DNA from: Actinomycetaceae bacterium
Lineage (GTDB): Bacteria > Actinomycetota > Actinomycetes > Actinomycetales > Actinomycetaceae
NCBI GenBank assembly: GCA_030532405.1
Contig: JAUNLF010000001.1
Coordinates: 248,001-312,000 of the forward strand
Direction: 5' to 3'
DNA length: 64,000 bases
Position 1 is the stretch's first letter; each line of letters starts with the position of its first letter. This document shows positions 8,592-16,268 of this stretch, one piece after another. Below the pieces are notes generated by a model. That model searched no databases, was not told the DNA's origin, and saw nothing but the letters and a program-made list of their open reading frames with translations. The position numbers were made by a program, and so were the translations under genes.

Positions 8592-9125
8592 CTAGTCCCA
8601 CCAGATCCACCAGGCTTCATTGGACGGATTCCACGAAGGACGTAGCTTGCGCAGCTCATCCGGTCGATCCAACGCGGATGTCAGGCCCAAAGATTCGCGT
8701 AGCTTGCTCCACAGGTCATCACACTCGCAGGTCTCGTCGTGAAAATCCGTAACGTTGTAATGCAAGTCTGCGTAGTAGATCAGGCCTTCTATCGAAACCC
8801 TCTCGTCAGCGCGCTCCGGACCAATCGCGTAACCAACCAGCTCCACGCGTCCGGGGTTGTCCACCGCGGCGCGAAGCATCGCTTCGCAGGTCGGTGAATA
8901 GTTTTGGCGGTCCGCCAAGTTGCGCATGGGTAGCGTCGCCAGCAGACGTTGCGCTCCCACTGCTCCCAGTCCTTGGAACGGCTCAAATCCGCCCAAAACC
9001 GAGCTGTCCTCATCTTCGTCAAACACGTTTGCGTTCAAGTACGGGCGCAACACATTTTTAATGCGCTTTTCGGTAGTCCACCCTCGAGCCCCGTAGTAGC
9101 CAGTCGAAATACTCGTAGTTGTCAT
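8592..9125 (-). CDS. Conserved hypothetical protein, function unknown
   Basis: 177 residues, soluble and acidic, with no signal peptide or membrane segment. It has a tryptophan-rich tail (ending EAWWIWWD) and a cysteine pair (CECDD). I do not recognise the family. Two ATGs compete: the one at 9131 is almost on top of the AAAGGA ribosome site, while 9125 has six bases of spacing and is preferred. It is oriented like pyrD and ends 21 bp before the pyrD start, so the two may be co-transcribed. Confidence 0.6.
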   Translation of the reverse strand: MTTTSISTGYYGARGWTTEKRIKNVLRPYLNANVFDEDEDSSVLGGFEPFQGLGAVGAQRLLATLPMRNLADRQNYSPTCEAMLRAAVDNPGRVELVGYAIGPERADERVSIEGLIYYADLHYNVTDFHDETCECDDLWSKLRESLGLTSALDRPDELRKLRPSWNPSNEAWWIWWD

Positions 9126-9205
9126 GTCCATTCCTTTCCAAAGGTTTTCCGGTCACCCAAATACTTGCGAGTTTCCCGGCTCGCCCTCGTCCATGGAACA
9201 AAAAT

Positions 9206-9251
9206 CTGTGAATATAGCGACTTCCCAGCGCCTGGGGACAAAGATTCACAG
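9206..9251. promoter_or_regulatory. Inverted repeat CTGTGAAT...ATTCACAG in divergent promoter region
   Basis: Perfect 8-bp arms (9206-9213 and 9244-9251) are separated by 30 nt in the gap between the hypothetical gene and the methyltransferase gene. It may be an operator or an RNA hairpin. The core TGTGAA/TTCACA recurs upstream of deoD. Confidence 0.35.
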
Positions 9252-9386
9252 GCCGTGCAAACAAGCTGAATCCACAGCGACGCGGCGCAAAGGATGCGCC
9301 AACGACAACGACGCATAGGTTCGCGCTATGCACGCACCACCACCGCAATGCAAGCGGCCGTCAAAGCACGCGCAATAATAAGAGGC

Positions 9387-10214
9387 GTGATTATCCAGAT
9401 TGAAGACCTATCCGACCCTGCCCTACACGACTACACGGCAATGACGGACGTGGCGCTGCGCTCGCGGATGGAACCTGAACGCGGGCTGTTCATGGCCGAA
9501 TCTTTCAACGTGATCGAACGCGCGATTAACGCCGGATATCAGCCGCGCTCGTTCCTCATGGAGCAAAAGTGGCTAGAGGTCATGCGCCCCATCCTGGAGC
9601 GATTCGGCGCGCACGGTGGCGATATCCCCGTCTTTGTGGGCAGTCAAAAAACGATCGGACAAATCACGGGATACAGGCTGCATCGCGGCGCGCTGGCAGC
9701 CATGCATCGAAATCCGCTCCCCGCCCCCGAGGGCGTGCTTGCAAACGCGTCGCGAATAGTCGTGCTCGAAGACATTGTTGACCACACGAATGTCGGCGCT
9801 ATTTTCCGCTCCGCTGCCGCGCTAGACGTGGACGGGCTGCTGGTATCGCCGTCGTGCGCGGACCCGCTTTATAGGCGCTCCGTGAGGGTTTCCATGGGGA
9901 CTGTGTTTCAGGTTCCCTGGACGCGGCTAGAAAAGTGGCCTGACGTGCAGACCCTGCACGATCACGGCTTCCACGTCGCAGCGCTTGCTTTGGGTGAAAA
10001 CACGGTGACACTGGATGCCTTTTCTGACATGCTCGATCAAAACCCGCACACAAAAGTCGCGTGGGTGCTCGGCACGGAGGGCCACGGCCTCAAACCCTGG
10101 ACGCTAAAAGCCGTAGACAGCCACGTGATGATCCCGATGGGCCACGGCGTTGATTCCCTAAACGTTGCGGCAGCGGGAGCCGTAGCATTTTGGGCTAGCC
10201 GCAAACGCCAGTAA
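9387..10214 (+). CDS. TrmH/SpoU family RNA methyltransferase
   Basis: About 275 residues. The C-terminal SPOUT domain shows the three family motifs: N at DHTNVGAIFRSAAALDVDGLL, then CADPLYRRSVRVSMGTVFQVPW, and the knot-forming end LGTEGHGL plus VMIPMGHGVDSLNVAAAGAVAFW. The N-terminal part resembles the RNA-binding substrate domain of rRNA 2'-O-methyltransferases. It uses SAM to methylate ribose in tRNA or rRNA; the site cannot be told from sequence. The frame is open upstream to 9294, but alignment to the family starts near the GTG at 9387. Its ribosome site is poor, so a leaderless message is possible. Confidence 0.85.
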   Translation: MIIQIEDLSDPALHDYTAMTDVALRSRMEPERGLFMAESFNVIERAINAGYQPRSFLMEQKWLEVMRPILERFGAHGGDIPVFVGSQKTIGQITGYRLHRGALAAMHRNPLPAPEGVLANASRIVVLEDIVDHTNVGAIFRSAAALDVDGLLVSPSCADPLYRRSVRVSMGTVFQVPWTRLEKWPDVQTLHDHGFHVAALALGENTVTLDAFSDMLDQNPHTKVAWVLGTEGHGLKPWTLKAVDSHVMIPMGHGVDSLNVAAAGAVAFWASRKRQ

Positions 10215-10292
10215 ACAATCGTCTACAGTTGCGTGCACCTCGGAACCATCCACCTGCCCCGCGAAAAGGCCCACGACCACCTGCTAAAGCCG

Positions 10293-11045
10293 TTAGAGCC
10301 TCTGTTCGATTAGCTGGTCGATAACCCGCACCGTGTCTTCCCAACCTGTAACGGCAATAGTTTCAAAACCCGCTGCCTTTACCGGGTAGTCGTTACCCTC
10401 GGGGTCCAGGCGGTCTCCAATAAAAACAATCTGATCCTTGGTGTACCCGGTTTGCTCCATGATCTTGCGCATTCCGTACGCCTTGTCAACGCCCTTCATA
10501 GTTACGTCAACGGAGGTCGAACCACCCGAGCGGACCTCCAAGTCGGGTAGCAAAGGAGCCACCGCGTCACGTAGCCTGCCCTTCTTCTCCCCCGTCGGAT
10601 CCCAGGCGCGCTTCGCTTTCAAATCGGCCTGCTGGCCGAGCGCCGAATACGTGATCTGACTGCCCCGGTCCTCGATGATGTCCCCCGCCGGGTCCTCCAC
10701 CCACAGGCCCAGGTCGCGAGAGGCCTGTTCCAACACGCGCATCACCCGCTGCTTGGTAGCGTCCTCCAAGTCGTGCGAATACTGCGCCTTCCAGCCCCCA
10801 CCCTCATGCAAGTAGTACCTGGTACCGCACGTTGGCATAAGGTGCATGCGGCTAAGTTCGCCCTCATTGACATCCAAGTTTGCAAGCATCTGACGGTGAA
10901 ACTGCTCAATCGTTCCGCCAGATATTACGAGGACGTCCACGCGCCTAAGCAGACGCTGCAGGGCCTCATTGACTTGCTTTGGTAGCGCCGATTTTGATGG
11001 GGCCAAAGTGTCATCAAGATCGAATGCGACAAGAGCAATGGACAC
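10293..11045 (-). CDS. HAD-IIB family hydrolase (Cof-like or phosphomannomutase-like)
   Basis: 250 residues. HAD motif I is AFDLDDTLAPSK (nucleophile and acid aspartates), motif II LVISGGT, motif III lysine near GVDKAYGMRKI, and motif IV IGDRLDPEGNDYPVK. The arrangement with the cap between motifs II and III is HAD subclass IIB, as in sugar phosphatases and eukaryotic-type phosphomannomutases. Substrate is unknown. The GTG start at 11045 has GGGAG about six bases upstream. It stands alone, facing the methyltransferase gene. Confidence 0.8.
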   Translation of the reverse strand: MSIALVAFDLDDTLAPSKSALPKQVNEALQRLLRRVDVLVISGGTIEQFHRQMLANLDVNEGELSRMHLMPTCGTRYYLHEGGGWKAQYSHDLEDATKQRVMRVLEQASRDLGLWVEDPAGDIIEDRGSQITYSALGQQADLKAKRAWDPTGEKKGRLRDAVAPLLPDLEVRSGGSTSVDVTMKGVDKAYGMRKIMEQTGYTKDQIVFIGDRLDPEGNDYPVKAAGFETIAVTGWEDTVRVIDQLIEQRL

Positions 11046-11067
11046 GAAAACTCCCGGTGATACAACA

Positions 11068-11101
11068 ATAGTGGCGGGACCCGCATGGATCCCGCCACTA
11101 T
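11068..11101 (-). terminator. Terminator of the metP-metS operon
   Basis: Perfect 12-bp arms (ATAGTGGCGGGA and complement) with a 10-nt loop lie 21 bp after metS. On the minus strand the stem is followed by TGTTGT, a weak T tract. Confidence 0.7.
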
Positions 11102-11122
11102 CTTAAGTCAAGCCTGAAGGAA

Positions 11123-11266
11123 CTAGTCCGTCATAGCACCGGTGGGCTCGCCCTCAATTTCCGGTTCAGGAATGTCAGCGCGTTGCAGTGCAACGATCGA
11201 AGCGACCAGGCCACCCCACACGACGAGGATTGTGAAAACCATGAGGATGATTGCTGCAGGACCCAT
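11123..11266 (-). CDS. metS: Methionine/alanine importer small subunit
   Basis: A 47-residue single-span membrane protein, with one hydrophobic helix (about residues 4-27) and an acidic tail ending AMTD. Its start lies one base after the stop of the NSS transporter gene, with GGAGG inside the end of that gene, so it is translationally coupled. In Corynebacterium glutamicum the small MetS protein is needed for methionine import by MetP. Size, topology and position all fit that pair. Confidence 0.85.
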   Translation of the reverse strand: MGPAAIILMVFTILVVWGGLVASIVALQRADIPEPEIEGEPTGAMTD

Positions 11267-11267
11267 T

Positions 11268-12827
11268 TTAGTAGTCCTCCTCTCCCTTGAAACGGATAAT
11301 ATCTTCGTTCGGAACGTCGGTATTCCACGGGATCTTTGACAAGATTATCGAACCGATCACGGCGACCGCGATAGTTCCCCAACCGAAGATGAGGACGTTC
11401 GCAGAACCCGCCGACCAACCGCCGTAGCCTTCGGTGAGGTATCCGATAAGCGCTTGGAAGAGCATGACGGCCAGCAGTGCCGGTACGACAAGGCCAACTA
11501 CCCAGTCCCACGCCTTCGGAACCTTAACCGCAGACGACATGTTCAAGTGGTTGCGTAGCGCACGAATCTTCGGAACCGAGAAGTAGGACAGCAGAGCCAT
11601 CACGATTGCGGAGAACACGACACCAACGTTGTTAATGAACGCGTCGACCACGTCAAGCGTGTTAAGACCGGTGGTGGTTGCGAACAGTACAACCGAGATG
11701 ATGGCTGCCGCGGAACCAACAACTACAGCGGACTTGCGTGCGTTGTAGCCGAACTTGTCCTGGAATGCGCCGGATACAACCTGGAGCAGGGACAGCAGCG
11801 AGGTGATACCTGCAAGTACGAGCGAACCGAAGAACACGACGCCGAACAGCGGACCGCCGGGCATCTGGTTAATGATCGCCGGGAAAGTCATGAAGGACAG
11901 TCCGACGCCCGTAATACCTTCAAGCTCGTTTACGCCAACGCCCTCCTGGCCGGCCATGAAGCCCAGGGTTGCGAACACGCCGATGCCGGCGAGGATCTCG
12001 AACGAGGAGTTCGCGAAGCCAGCCACCAGGCCGGTGCCCGCCAGGTTCGACTTGCGCGGCAGGTATGAGGCGTAGGTCAGCATAATGCCGAATGCGATCG
12101 ACATCGAGAAGAAGATCTGACTGAAGGCTGCGAGCCAAACGTTCGCGTCAAACACGGCGTTCCAGTCAGGGGTGAAGAACGCGTTCAAGCCGTCCAGAGC
12201 ACCCGGCAGGAACAGTGCGCGCACAACCATGAAGACGAACAGGATCGCAAGCAGGGGCAGGAAGACCTTGTTGGCCTTCTCAACACCGCGCGAAATGCCG
12301 CGGGCCAGCACTACGAGCACGAAGATCCACAGGATAACCAGCGGGATCAGCACGTTCCAGACCGGTTCAAAGCTGATTAGATCGCCGGATGCGTGCAGGA
12401 AGCTGTTTACGAAGAAGTCGGTCGTGTCGTCGCCCCACGCGAGCTTAACCGAGTAAATCGCGTACATCATCGCCCACGCGACGATCGCCGCGTAGTACAC
12501 GGTAATGATGAACGACACCATTACTTGGAACCAGCCCAGGCTCTCTGCTTTTCCGTTTAGGCGACGGAAAGTCAGCGGAGCTGAACCGCGGTACTTGTGC
12601 CCTAGCGCGTAGTCAAGGAATAGGACCGGAACGCCTACAAAGAGTAGCGCCACTAGGTAGGGCAGAATGAATGCGCCCCCACCGTTGGTGTAGGCGACTC
12701 CGGGGAAACGCCAGATGTTTCCCAAGCCGATGGCCGATCCAATCGCGGCCATCAAAAAGCCATATTGACCCGTCCAGGTATCGCGAGTGCCGCGATTTGT
12801 CCCGGCGGATGCCGAATTTGTAGACAT
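11268..12827 (-). CDS. metP: Sodium-dependent methionine/alanine importer, NSS family
   Basis: 519 residues with about 12 membrane helices. The family start is clear: GQYGFLMAAIGSAIGLGNIWRFP (Na+ and substrate site in helix 1) and GGGAFILPYL in helix 2, with IFFSMSIAFGIMLTYASYL in the helix 6 region. It couples amino acid import to the sodium gradient. Because metS follows immediately, methionine/alanine is the likely substrate. A TTG or ATG further upstream is in frame, but ATG at 12827 has AGGAGA with correct spacing. It is divergent from deoD. Confidence 0.9.
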   Translation of the reverse strand: MSTNSASAGTNRGTRDTWTGQYGFLMAAIGSAIGLGNIWRFPGVAYTNGGGAFILPYLVALLFVGVPVLFLDYALGHKYRGSAPLTFRRLNGKAESLGWFQVMVSFIITVYYAAIVAWAMMYAIYSVKLAWGDDTTDFFVNSFLHASGDLISFEPVWNVLIPLVILWIFVLVVLARGISRGVEKANKVFLPLLAILFVFMVVRALFLPGALDGLNAFFTPDWNAVFDANVWLAAFSQIFFSMSIAFGIMLTYASYLPRKSNLAGTGLVAGFANSSFEILAGIGVFATLGFMAGQEGVGVNELEGITGVGLSFMTFPAIINQMPGGPLFGVVFFGSLVLAGITSLLSLLQVVSGAFQDKFGYNARKSAVVVGSAAAIISVVLFATTTGLNTLDVVDAFINNVGVVFSAIVMALLSYFSVPKIRALRNHLNMSSAVKVPKAWDWVVGLVVPALLAVMLFQALIGYLTEGYGGWSAGSANVLIFGWGTIAVAVIGSIILSKIPWNTDVPNEDIIRFKGEEDY

Positions 12828-12899
12828 TTGATCTCCTAGCATTAGATGAGATAAAGAAAATGTACTCTGTATCTTGAAATTTCGAACGTACCGTCTCTA

Positions 12900-12939
12900 A
12901 GTGTGAACATTGGACGCGCAATCTGTGATGGTTCACACT
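12900..12939. promoter_or_regulatory. Inverted repeat AGTGTGAAC...GTTCACACT between metP and deoD
   Basis: Perfect 9-bp arms with 22-nt spacing lie about 60 bp before deoD and 73 bp before metP. It is an operator or leader hairpin candidate; no known regulator can be assigned. Confidence 0.4.
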
Positions 12940-12999
12940 AGTACCAGGCCATTTTTTAAGCGCTCTTTAGCGTTTCTACAAAGAAAGGAATATTTCCCT

Positions 13000-13710
13000 A
13001 TGGCAACACCGCACATTGGCGCAGAGCCTGGAGATTTCGCCCCCGCCGTCCTGATGCCCGGCGACCCCAAGCGCGCTGAACGCATTGCCCACACCCTTAT
13101 GGACGATGCCCGCCTAGTTACCGACGTGCGCGGAATGCTCGGATTTACCGGCACGGTTGACGGCAAGCCCCTGTCCGTAATGGGCTCGGGCATGGGACAA
13201 CCGTCGGCAACCATCTACGTGACTGAGCTTTTCCGCGAGTACGGCGTTGAACGCGTAATCCGCGTGGGCACGTGCGGCGGTATCTCTCGCGACGTTTCAG
13301 TAGGTGACGTTGTTGTCGCCCTCGGCGCGCACACGGACTCCTCGATGAACACGTTCCGCCTGCCCGGCCTGCACTTTTCCGCCGTCGCATCCTACGACCT
13401 GATCCGCGCCGCGGTGGACGCCGCGAGCGAAGAGGACAACGTGCACGTCGGTACGATCATCTCTCGCGACCACTTCTACCTAACTCCCGATGGTCAAACC
13501 GAACGCTTGGCCAAGTACGGTGTGCTGGGCGTAGACATGGAGGCTGCCGCAATGTACGGCGTTGCCGCCGAGTTCGGAAAGCAGGCCCTTACGATCCTTA
13601 CCGTTTCGGATCACCTGCTGGACCACTCTAAGGACATGTCCGCTGAAGATCGCGAAACCAAGTTCCAAGGCGCACTAAAGCTGGCTGTAGCCGCCGCGTT
13701 CGCGGAGTAA
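13000..13710 (+). CDS. deoD: Purine nucleoside phosphorylase, DeoD type
   Basis: 236 residues, the length of bacterial hexameric phosphorylases. Key segments: PHIGAEPGDFAPAVLMPGDPKRAE (phosphate loop), MGSGMGQPSATIYVTEL, RVGTCGGIS, and the substrate-binding GVDMEAAAMYGVAAEF followed by TVSDHLL with the catalytic aspartate. It splits purine (deoxy)nucleosides with phosphate for salvage. I chose ATG at 13000 because AAGAAAGGA precedes it and the protein then begins like E. coli DeoD (MATPHI). A strong terminator follows. Confidence 0.93.
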   Translation: MATPHIGAEPGDFAPAVLMPGDPKRAERIAHTLMDDARLVTDVRGMLGFTGTVDGKPLSVMGSGMGQPSATIYVTELFREYGVERVIRVGTCGGISRDVSVGDVVVALGAHTDSSMNTFRLPGLHFSAVASYDLIRAAVDAASEEDNVHVGTIISRDHFYLTPDGQTERLAKYGVLGVDMEAAAMYGVAAEFGKQALTILTVSDHLLDHSKDMSAEDRETKFQGALKLAVAAAFAE

Positions 13711-13722
13711 TCGCAGGTTAGG

Positions 13723-13770
13723 CGCCCGGACACCTGGACGCCTGTACGTCTGTACGCCTGGATGCCTGAT
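13723..13770. repeat. Six degenerate 8-bp tandem repeats (CGCCTGGA-like)
   Basis: Six consecutive octamers read CGCCCGGA, CACCTGGA, CGCCTGTA, CGTCTGTA, CGCCTGGA and TGCCTGAT. They sit between the deoD stop and its terminator and encode nothing I recognise. Confidence 0.7.
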
Positions 13771-13771
13771 T

Positions 13772-13823
13772 GGGCCGGAACTCGAACTGCCTTGCAAGGC
13801 GGGTTTGGTTCCGGCCCTTTTTT
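13772..13823 (+). terminator. Rho-independent terminator of deoD
   Basis: 10-bp arms GGGCCGGAAC/GTTCCGGCCC are followed at once by six T residues; the 26-nt loop itself contains a small GCCTTGCAAGGC palindrome. Confidence 0.9.
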
Positions 13824-13864
13824 CGCCCCAAAACACCGCAAGCACCGGCACCCCCCGCGAGCGG

Positions 13865-14560
13865 TTACAGCACCCGCCCGCCGAGCTCGTTTAGTTGTCG
13901 ACGCAAGACCTTCCACTGCGGCAAGGCCGCATCCATTCGCGCATAAAAGTCCGGCCCGTGACCGCTGGCCCACAGGTGCGTCATTTCGTGCACGAGGACG
14001 TAGGTCAAGAACTGCTCGGGTAAATACACTAACTGCAGGTTCAGGTTGATCGCTCGGCGCGCTTTGTTACAGCTCCCCCAGCGCGTGGTCATTTTCCTGA
14101 CCGCAAGACTTTGCGGAGTGCGACCAATCGTCGGAGCCCACAGTTGGATCACCTGCCAAGCTCGCCCTCGTAAATGGTCTTTTAAAGCCCGCTGCACTTC
14201 GGCGTGAATATCTTTTCCAGGAACGACAATGAGGGCGCCTTCAACGCTTGGCTTCCTTGCGCTCTGGTCCACGCGGACAGTAAGGGTGGAATTGAGCACG
14301 GGAACACTCGCGCCGTCACTAAAACTCGCCGGTATCAGGCGCCGCGACTGGTCGAGGCGGACCTTGCGTTGTTGTTCGCGGATCCACGCGGCGCGCTCGC
14401 GGATAAAGCCGGTGATCGTGGCGTCCGATGCTCGCAGCGGTGCGGAAACGGTGACCTCGCCACTTGGCGGGCGAACGCGCAGGTACATGTTTTTGATTCG
14501 TTTACGCGTGACGGTGACGCGAATCGAATCCACCATCAAGTGGGTTACCTTTTGACGCAT
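13865..14560 (-). CDS. YgjP-like (SprT/WLM clan) zinc metallopeptidase domain protein
   Basis: About 231 residues. The C-terminal half has the zinc motif HEMTHLWASGHGPDFY (HExxH plus a downstream His), preceded by KMTTRWGSCNKARRAINLNLQLVYLP, which is the hallmark of the DUF45/YgjP family. The N-terminal part is a small beta-rich domain (RIKNMYLRVRPPSGEVTVSAP). E. coli YgjP has been linked to nucleotide metabolism and some relatives to restriction loci; the true substrate is unknown. The frame extends to 14662, but the ATG at 14560 fits the family N-terminus better. Single gene. Confidence 0.8.
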   Translation of the reverse strand: MRQKVTHLMVDSIRVTVTRKRIKNMYLRVRPPSGEVTVSAPLRASDATITGFIRERAAWIREQQRKVRLDQSRRLIPASFSDGASVPVLNSTLTVRVDQSARKPSVEGALIVVPGKDIHAEVQRALKDHLRGRAWQVIQLWAPTIGRTPQSLAVRKMTTRWGSCNKARRAINLNLQLVYLPEQFLTYVLVHEMTHLWASGHGPDFYARMDAALPQWKVLRRQLNELGGRVL

Positions 14561-14749
14561 TGATCCTCTTTGCTCTGCAGCATTCACCGACGGAAACAGC
14601 CTACCCGCCCGGCAACCACCCACACGACAAGTACAAACACGCTCCGGTTTTCCACCGCGCAAATAGCGGTGTTGTTTCCACAGCCGCGATGGTCACGGGC
14701 CTCCCGCACGGCACGTCGGCTTTAGGTTAGCTCCGAAAGGAGATTCACC

Positions 14750-15307
14750 ATGACCACATTACAAACGACTGTTCCCACCTGGGCGCAAGTAAACGAATCC
14801 ACCCGAAACTACTACGCAAACGAGTGGGGCAAACCCCCAACTTCAGACGACCACGTCTTTGAAATGCTGAGCCTACTGGGCTTCCAAGCGGGCCTCACGT
14901 GGGCAACCGTGCTTGCAAAACGAGAAGGCCTTCGAAAAGCCTTCCACAACTTTCAGATATCAAAAGTTTCCAAGATGACCGACGAGGACGTCCAAAGGTT
15001 ACTGCAGGGCGACTGCCCAATCCGTAACGAACGCAAAATCCGGGCCGTAATCGGAAACGCACAGGCAATCATGACCTATTTTGCAACCCTGCCCGGCCCG
15101 GAACGCAAGGACGCACTCATAAAGGTCTTAACCGACTCGGCCGGCCCATCCCCCAACGTGTGGCCAATCTATGGCGAAGAACAGCTTCAACTTCTGTTGG
15201 GCTTCTTTCACGACTTCAAGTTCTCTTTTACCGGACCGAAAGTCACGCGCGCCCTAGTGGAATCGTTCGGGTTAGCACTTCCCTGGCTCGACGAGTCGGA
15301 AGCGTAG
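14750..15307 (+). CDS. tag: DNA-3-methyladenine glycosylase I
   Basis: 185 residues. It has the Tag layout: YYANEWGKPPTSDDHVFEMLSLLGFQAGLTWATVLAKREGLRKAFHNF, with the catalytic-pocket glutamate and aromatic residues, then VQRLLQGDCPIRNERKI. The enzyme removes 3-methyladenine from alkylated DNA in base excision repair. The usual N-terminal zinc cysteine (CxW) is replaced by VPTWAQ, and the two C-terminal histidine/cysteine zinc ligands are not evident, so this version probably lacks the zinc snap. A GAAAGGAG ribosome site precedes the ATG. Confidence 0.85.
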   Translation: MTTLQTTVPTWAQVNESTRNYYANEWGKPPTSDDHVFEMLSLLGFQAGLTWATVLAKREGLRKAFHNFQISKVSKMTDEDVQRLLQGDCPIRNERKIRAVIGNAQAIMTYFATLPGPERKDALIKVLTDSAGPSPNVWPIYGEEQLQLLLGFFHDFKFSFTGPKVTRALVESFGLALPWLDESEA

Positions 15308-15318
15308 GAGCTATCGAT

Positions 15319-15933
15319 TCAAACACCCACGTAGCTTTGGATGCGATGAATTATCATTTCGAGGGCGACCAGGTTGTGCCCGCCCTCGGGGATAATTAGG
15401 TCGGCTTTTCGCTTGGACGGCTCAACGTAGAGCTCGTGCATCGGCTTCACGGTATTTAGGTACTGCGATTCAACCGACTCGATAGTTCGACCACGCTCGA
15501 TGACATCGCGCTTAACGCGGCGAAGAATCCGCACGTCCGCGTCGGTATCAACAAACAGCTTGATATCGAACATGTCGCACAGTTCGGGGAAGCAGAAAAG
15601 GAGAATCCCTTCGACAATGATCACCGGATTAGGCTCAATGCGGATTGTTTCACTGCTTCGATTATGGTCGGCGTAGTCATAAACCGGGCAGTCAATCGCC
15701 CTGCCGTTAATCAACTCACCCAGCTGCTCGATCATCAGGTCCGTGTCGAACGCTTCAGGAGAGTCGTAGTTCAGCTTGGTGCGCTCCTCGTAGGTCAGAC
15801 TGCTGTGCTCCTTGTAATAGTTGTCGTGGTACACAACGGATGTCTTTGACTCAAACTTATTTATAAGCGCCCGGGTCAAGGTCGTCTTGCCGCTGCCGGT
15901 ACCGCCGGCGATTCCTATTACTAGAGCCCGCAC
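15319..15933 (-). CDS. udk: Uridine kinase
   Basis: 204 residues. Walker A GIAGGTGSGKTTLT, then SVVYHDNYYK (substrate aspartate), LNYDSPEAFD, VIIVEGILLF (Walker B region) and the lid segment RRVKRDVIERGRTIESVESQYLNTVKPMHELYVEPSK are all typical of uridine/cytidine kinases for pyrimidine salvage. I placed the start at the GTG at 15933, which has TGGAG seven bases upstream and gives the normal N-terminus VRALVIGIAGG; the frame is open further to 15987. It converges with tag. Confidence 0.93.
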   Translation of the reverse strand: MRALVIGIAGGTGSGKTTLTRALINKFESKTSVVYHDNYYKEHSSLTYEERTKLNYDSPEAFDTDLMIEQLGELINGRAIDCPVYDYADHNRSSETIRIEPNPVIIVEGILLFCFPELCDMFDIKLFVDTDADVRILRRVKRDVIERGRTIESVESQYLNTVKPMHELYVEPSKRKADLIIPEGGHNLVALEMIIHRIQSYVGV

Positions 15934-16268
15934 TGTGAAACTCCATTCAGAGGGATTTTTTCTAATCTTAATGCACGCCCGCCGCAAATAAATTAACGCG
16001 CGTCAGTTTTTACCCGTTACACGCCTCGTCGCCAATGCTAATAAAGACAAGGAAATCGCCGGTTACAGACCCCTTTTGGCCAGGCCGATTTTGATGCGGG
16101 AATGGGCGGGCAAAAACATGCCGAACTAGACCAATTCCGAGTATGGTAAACGTGAGATGACTCACAACGAAGCCCAAACCAGGTAAGAGTTGTAATAATC
16201 ATATACGAATACATGTACGACAGGTTTGGCGGATCATCCCGTCGCCCACAGAGTAGTGAGGATTTATC
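15934..16268. promoter_or_regulatory. 335-bp divergent promoter region of udk and the monooxygenase
   Basis: No gene is supported here. The monooxygenase side contains the inverted repeat GTGAG-ATGA-CTCAC at 16152-16165 and an AT-rich stretch around 16190-16220 that could hold its promoter. I see no riboswitch-like structure. Confidence 0.4.

Noticed and set aside
12910..12999. Longer DeoD N-terminus beginning at 12910
   Set aside because: The extra 30 residues have no counterpart in DeoD proteins and overlap the inverted repeat; ATG 13000 has a ribosome site and the canonical N-terminus.
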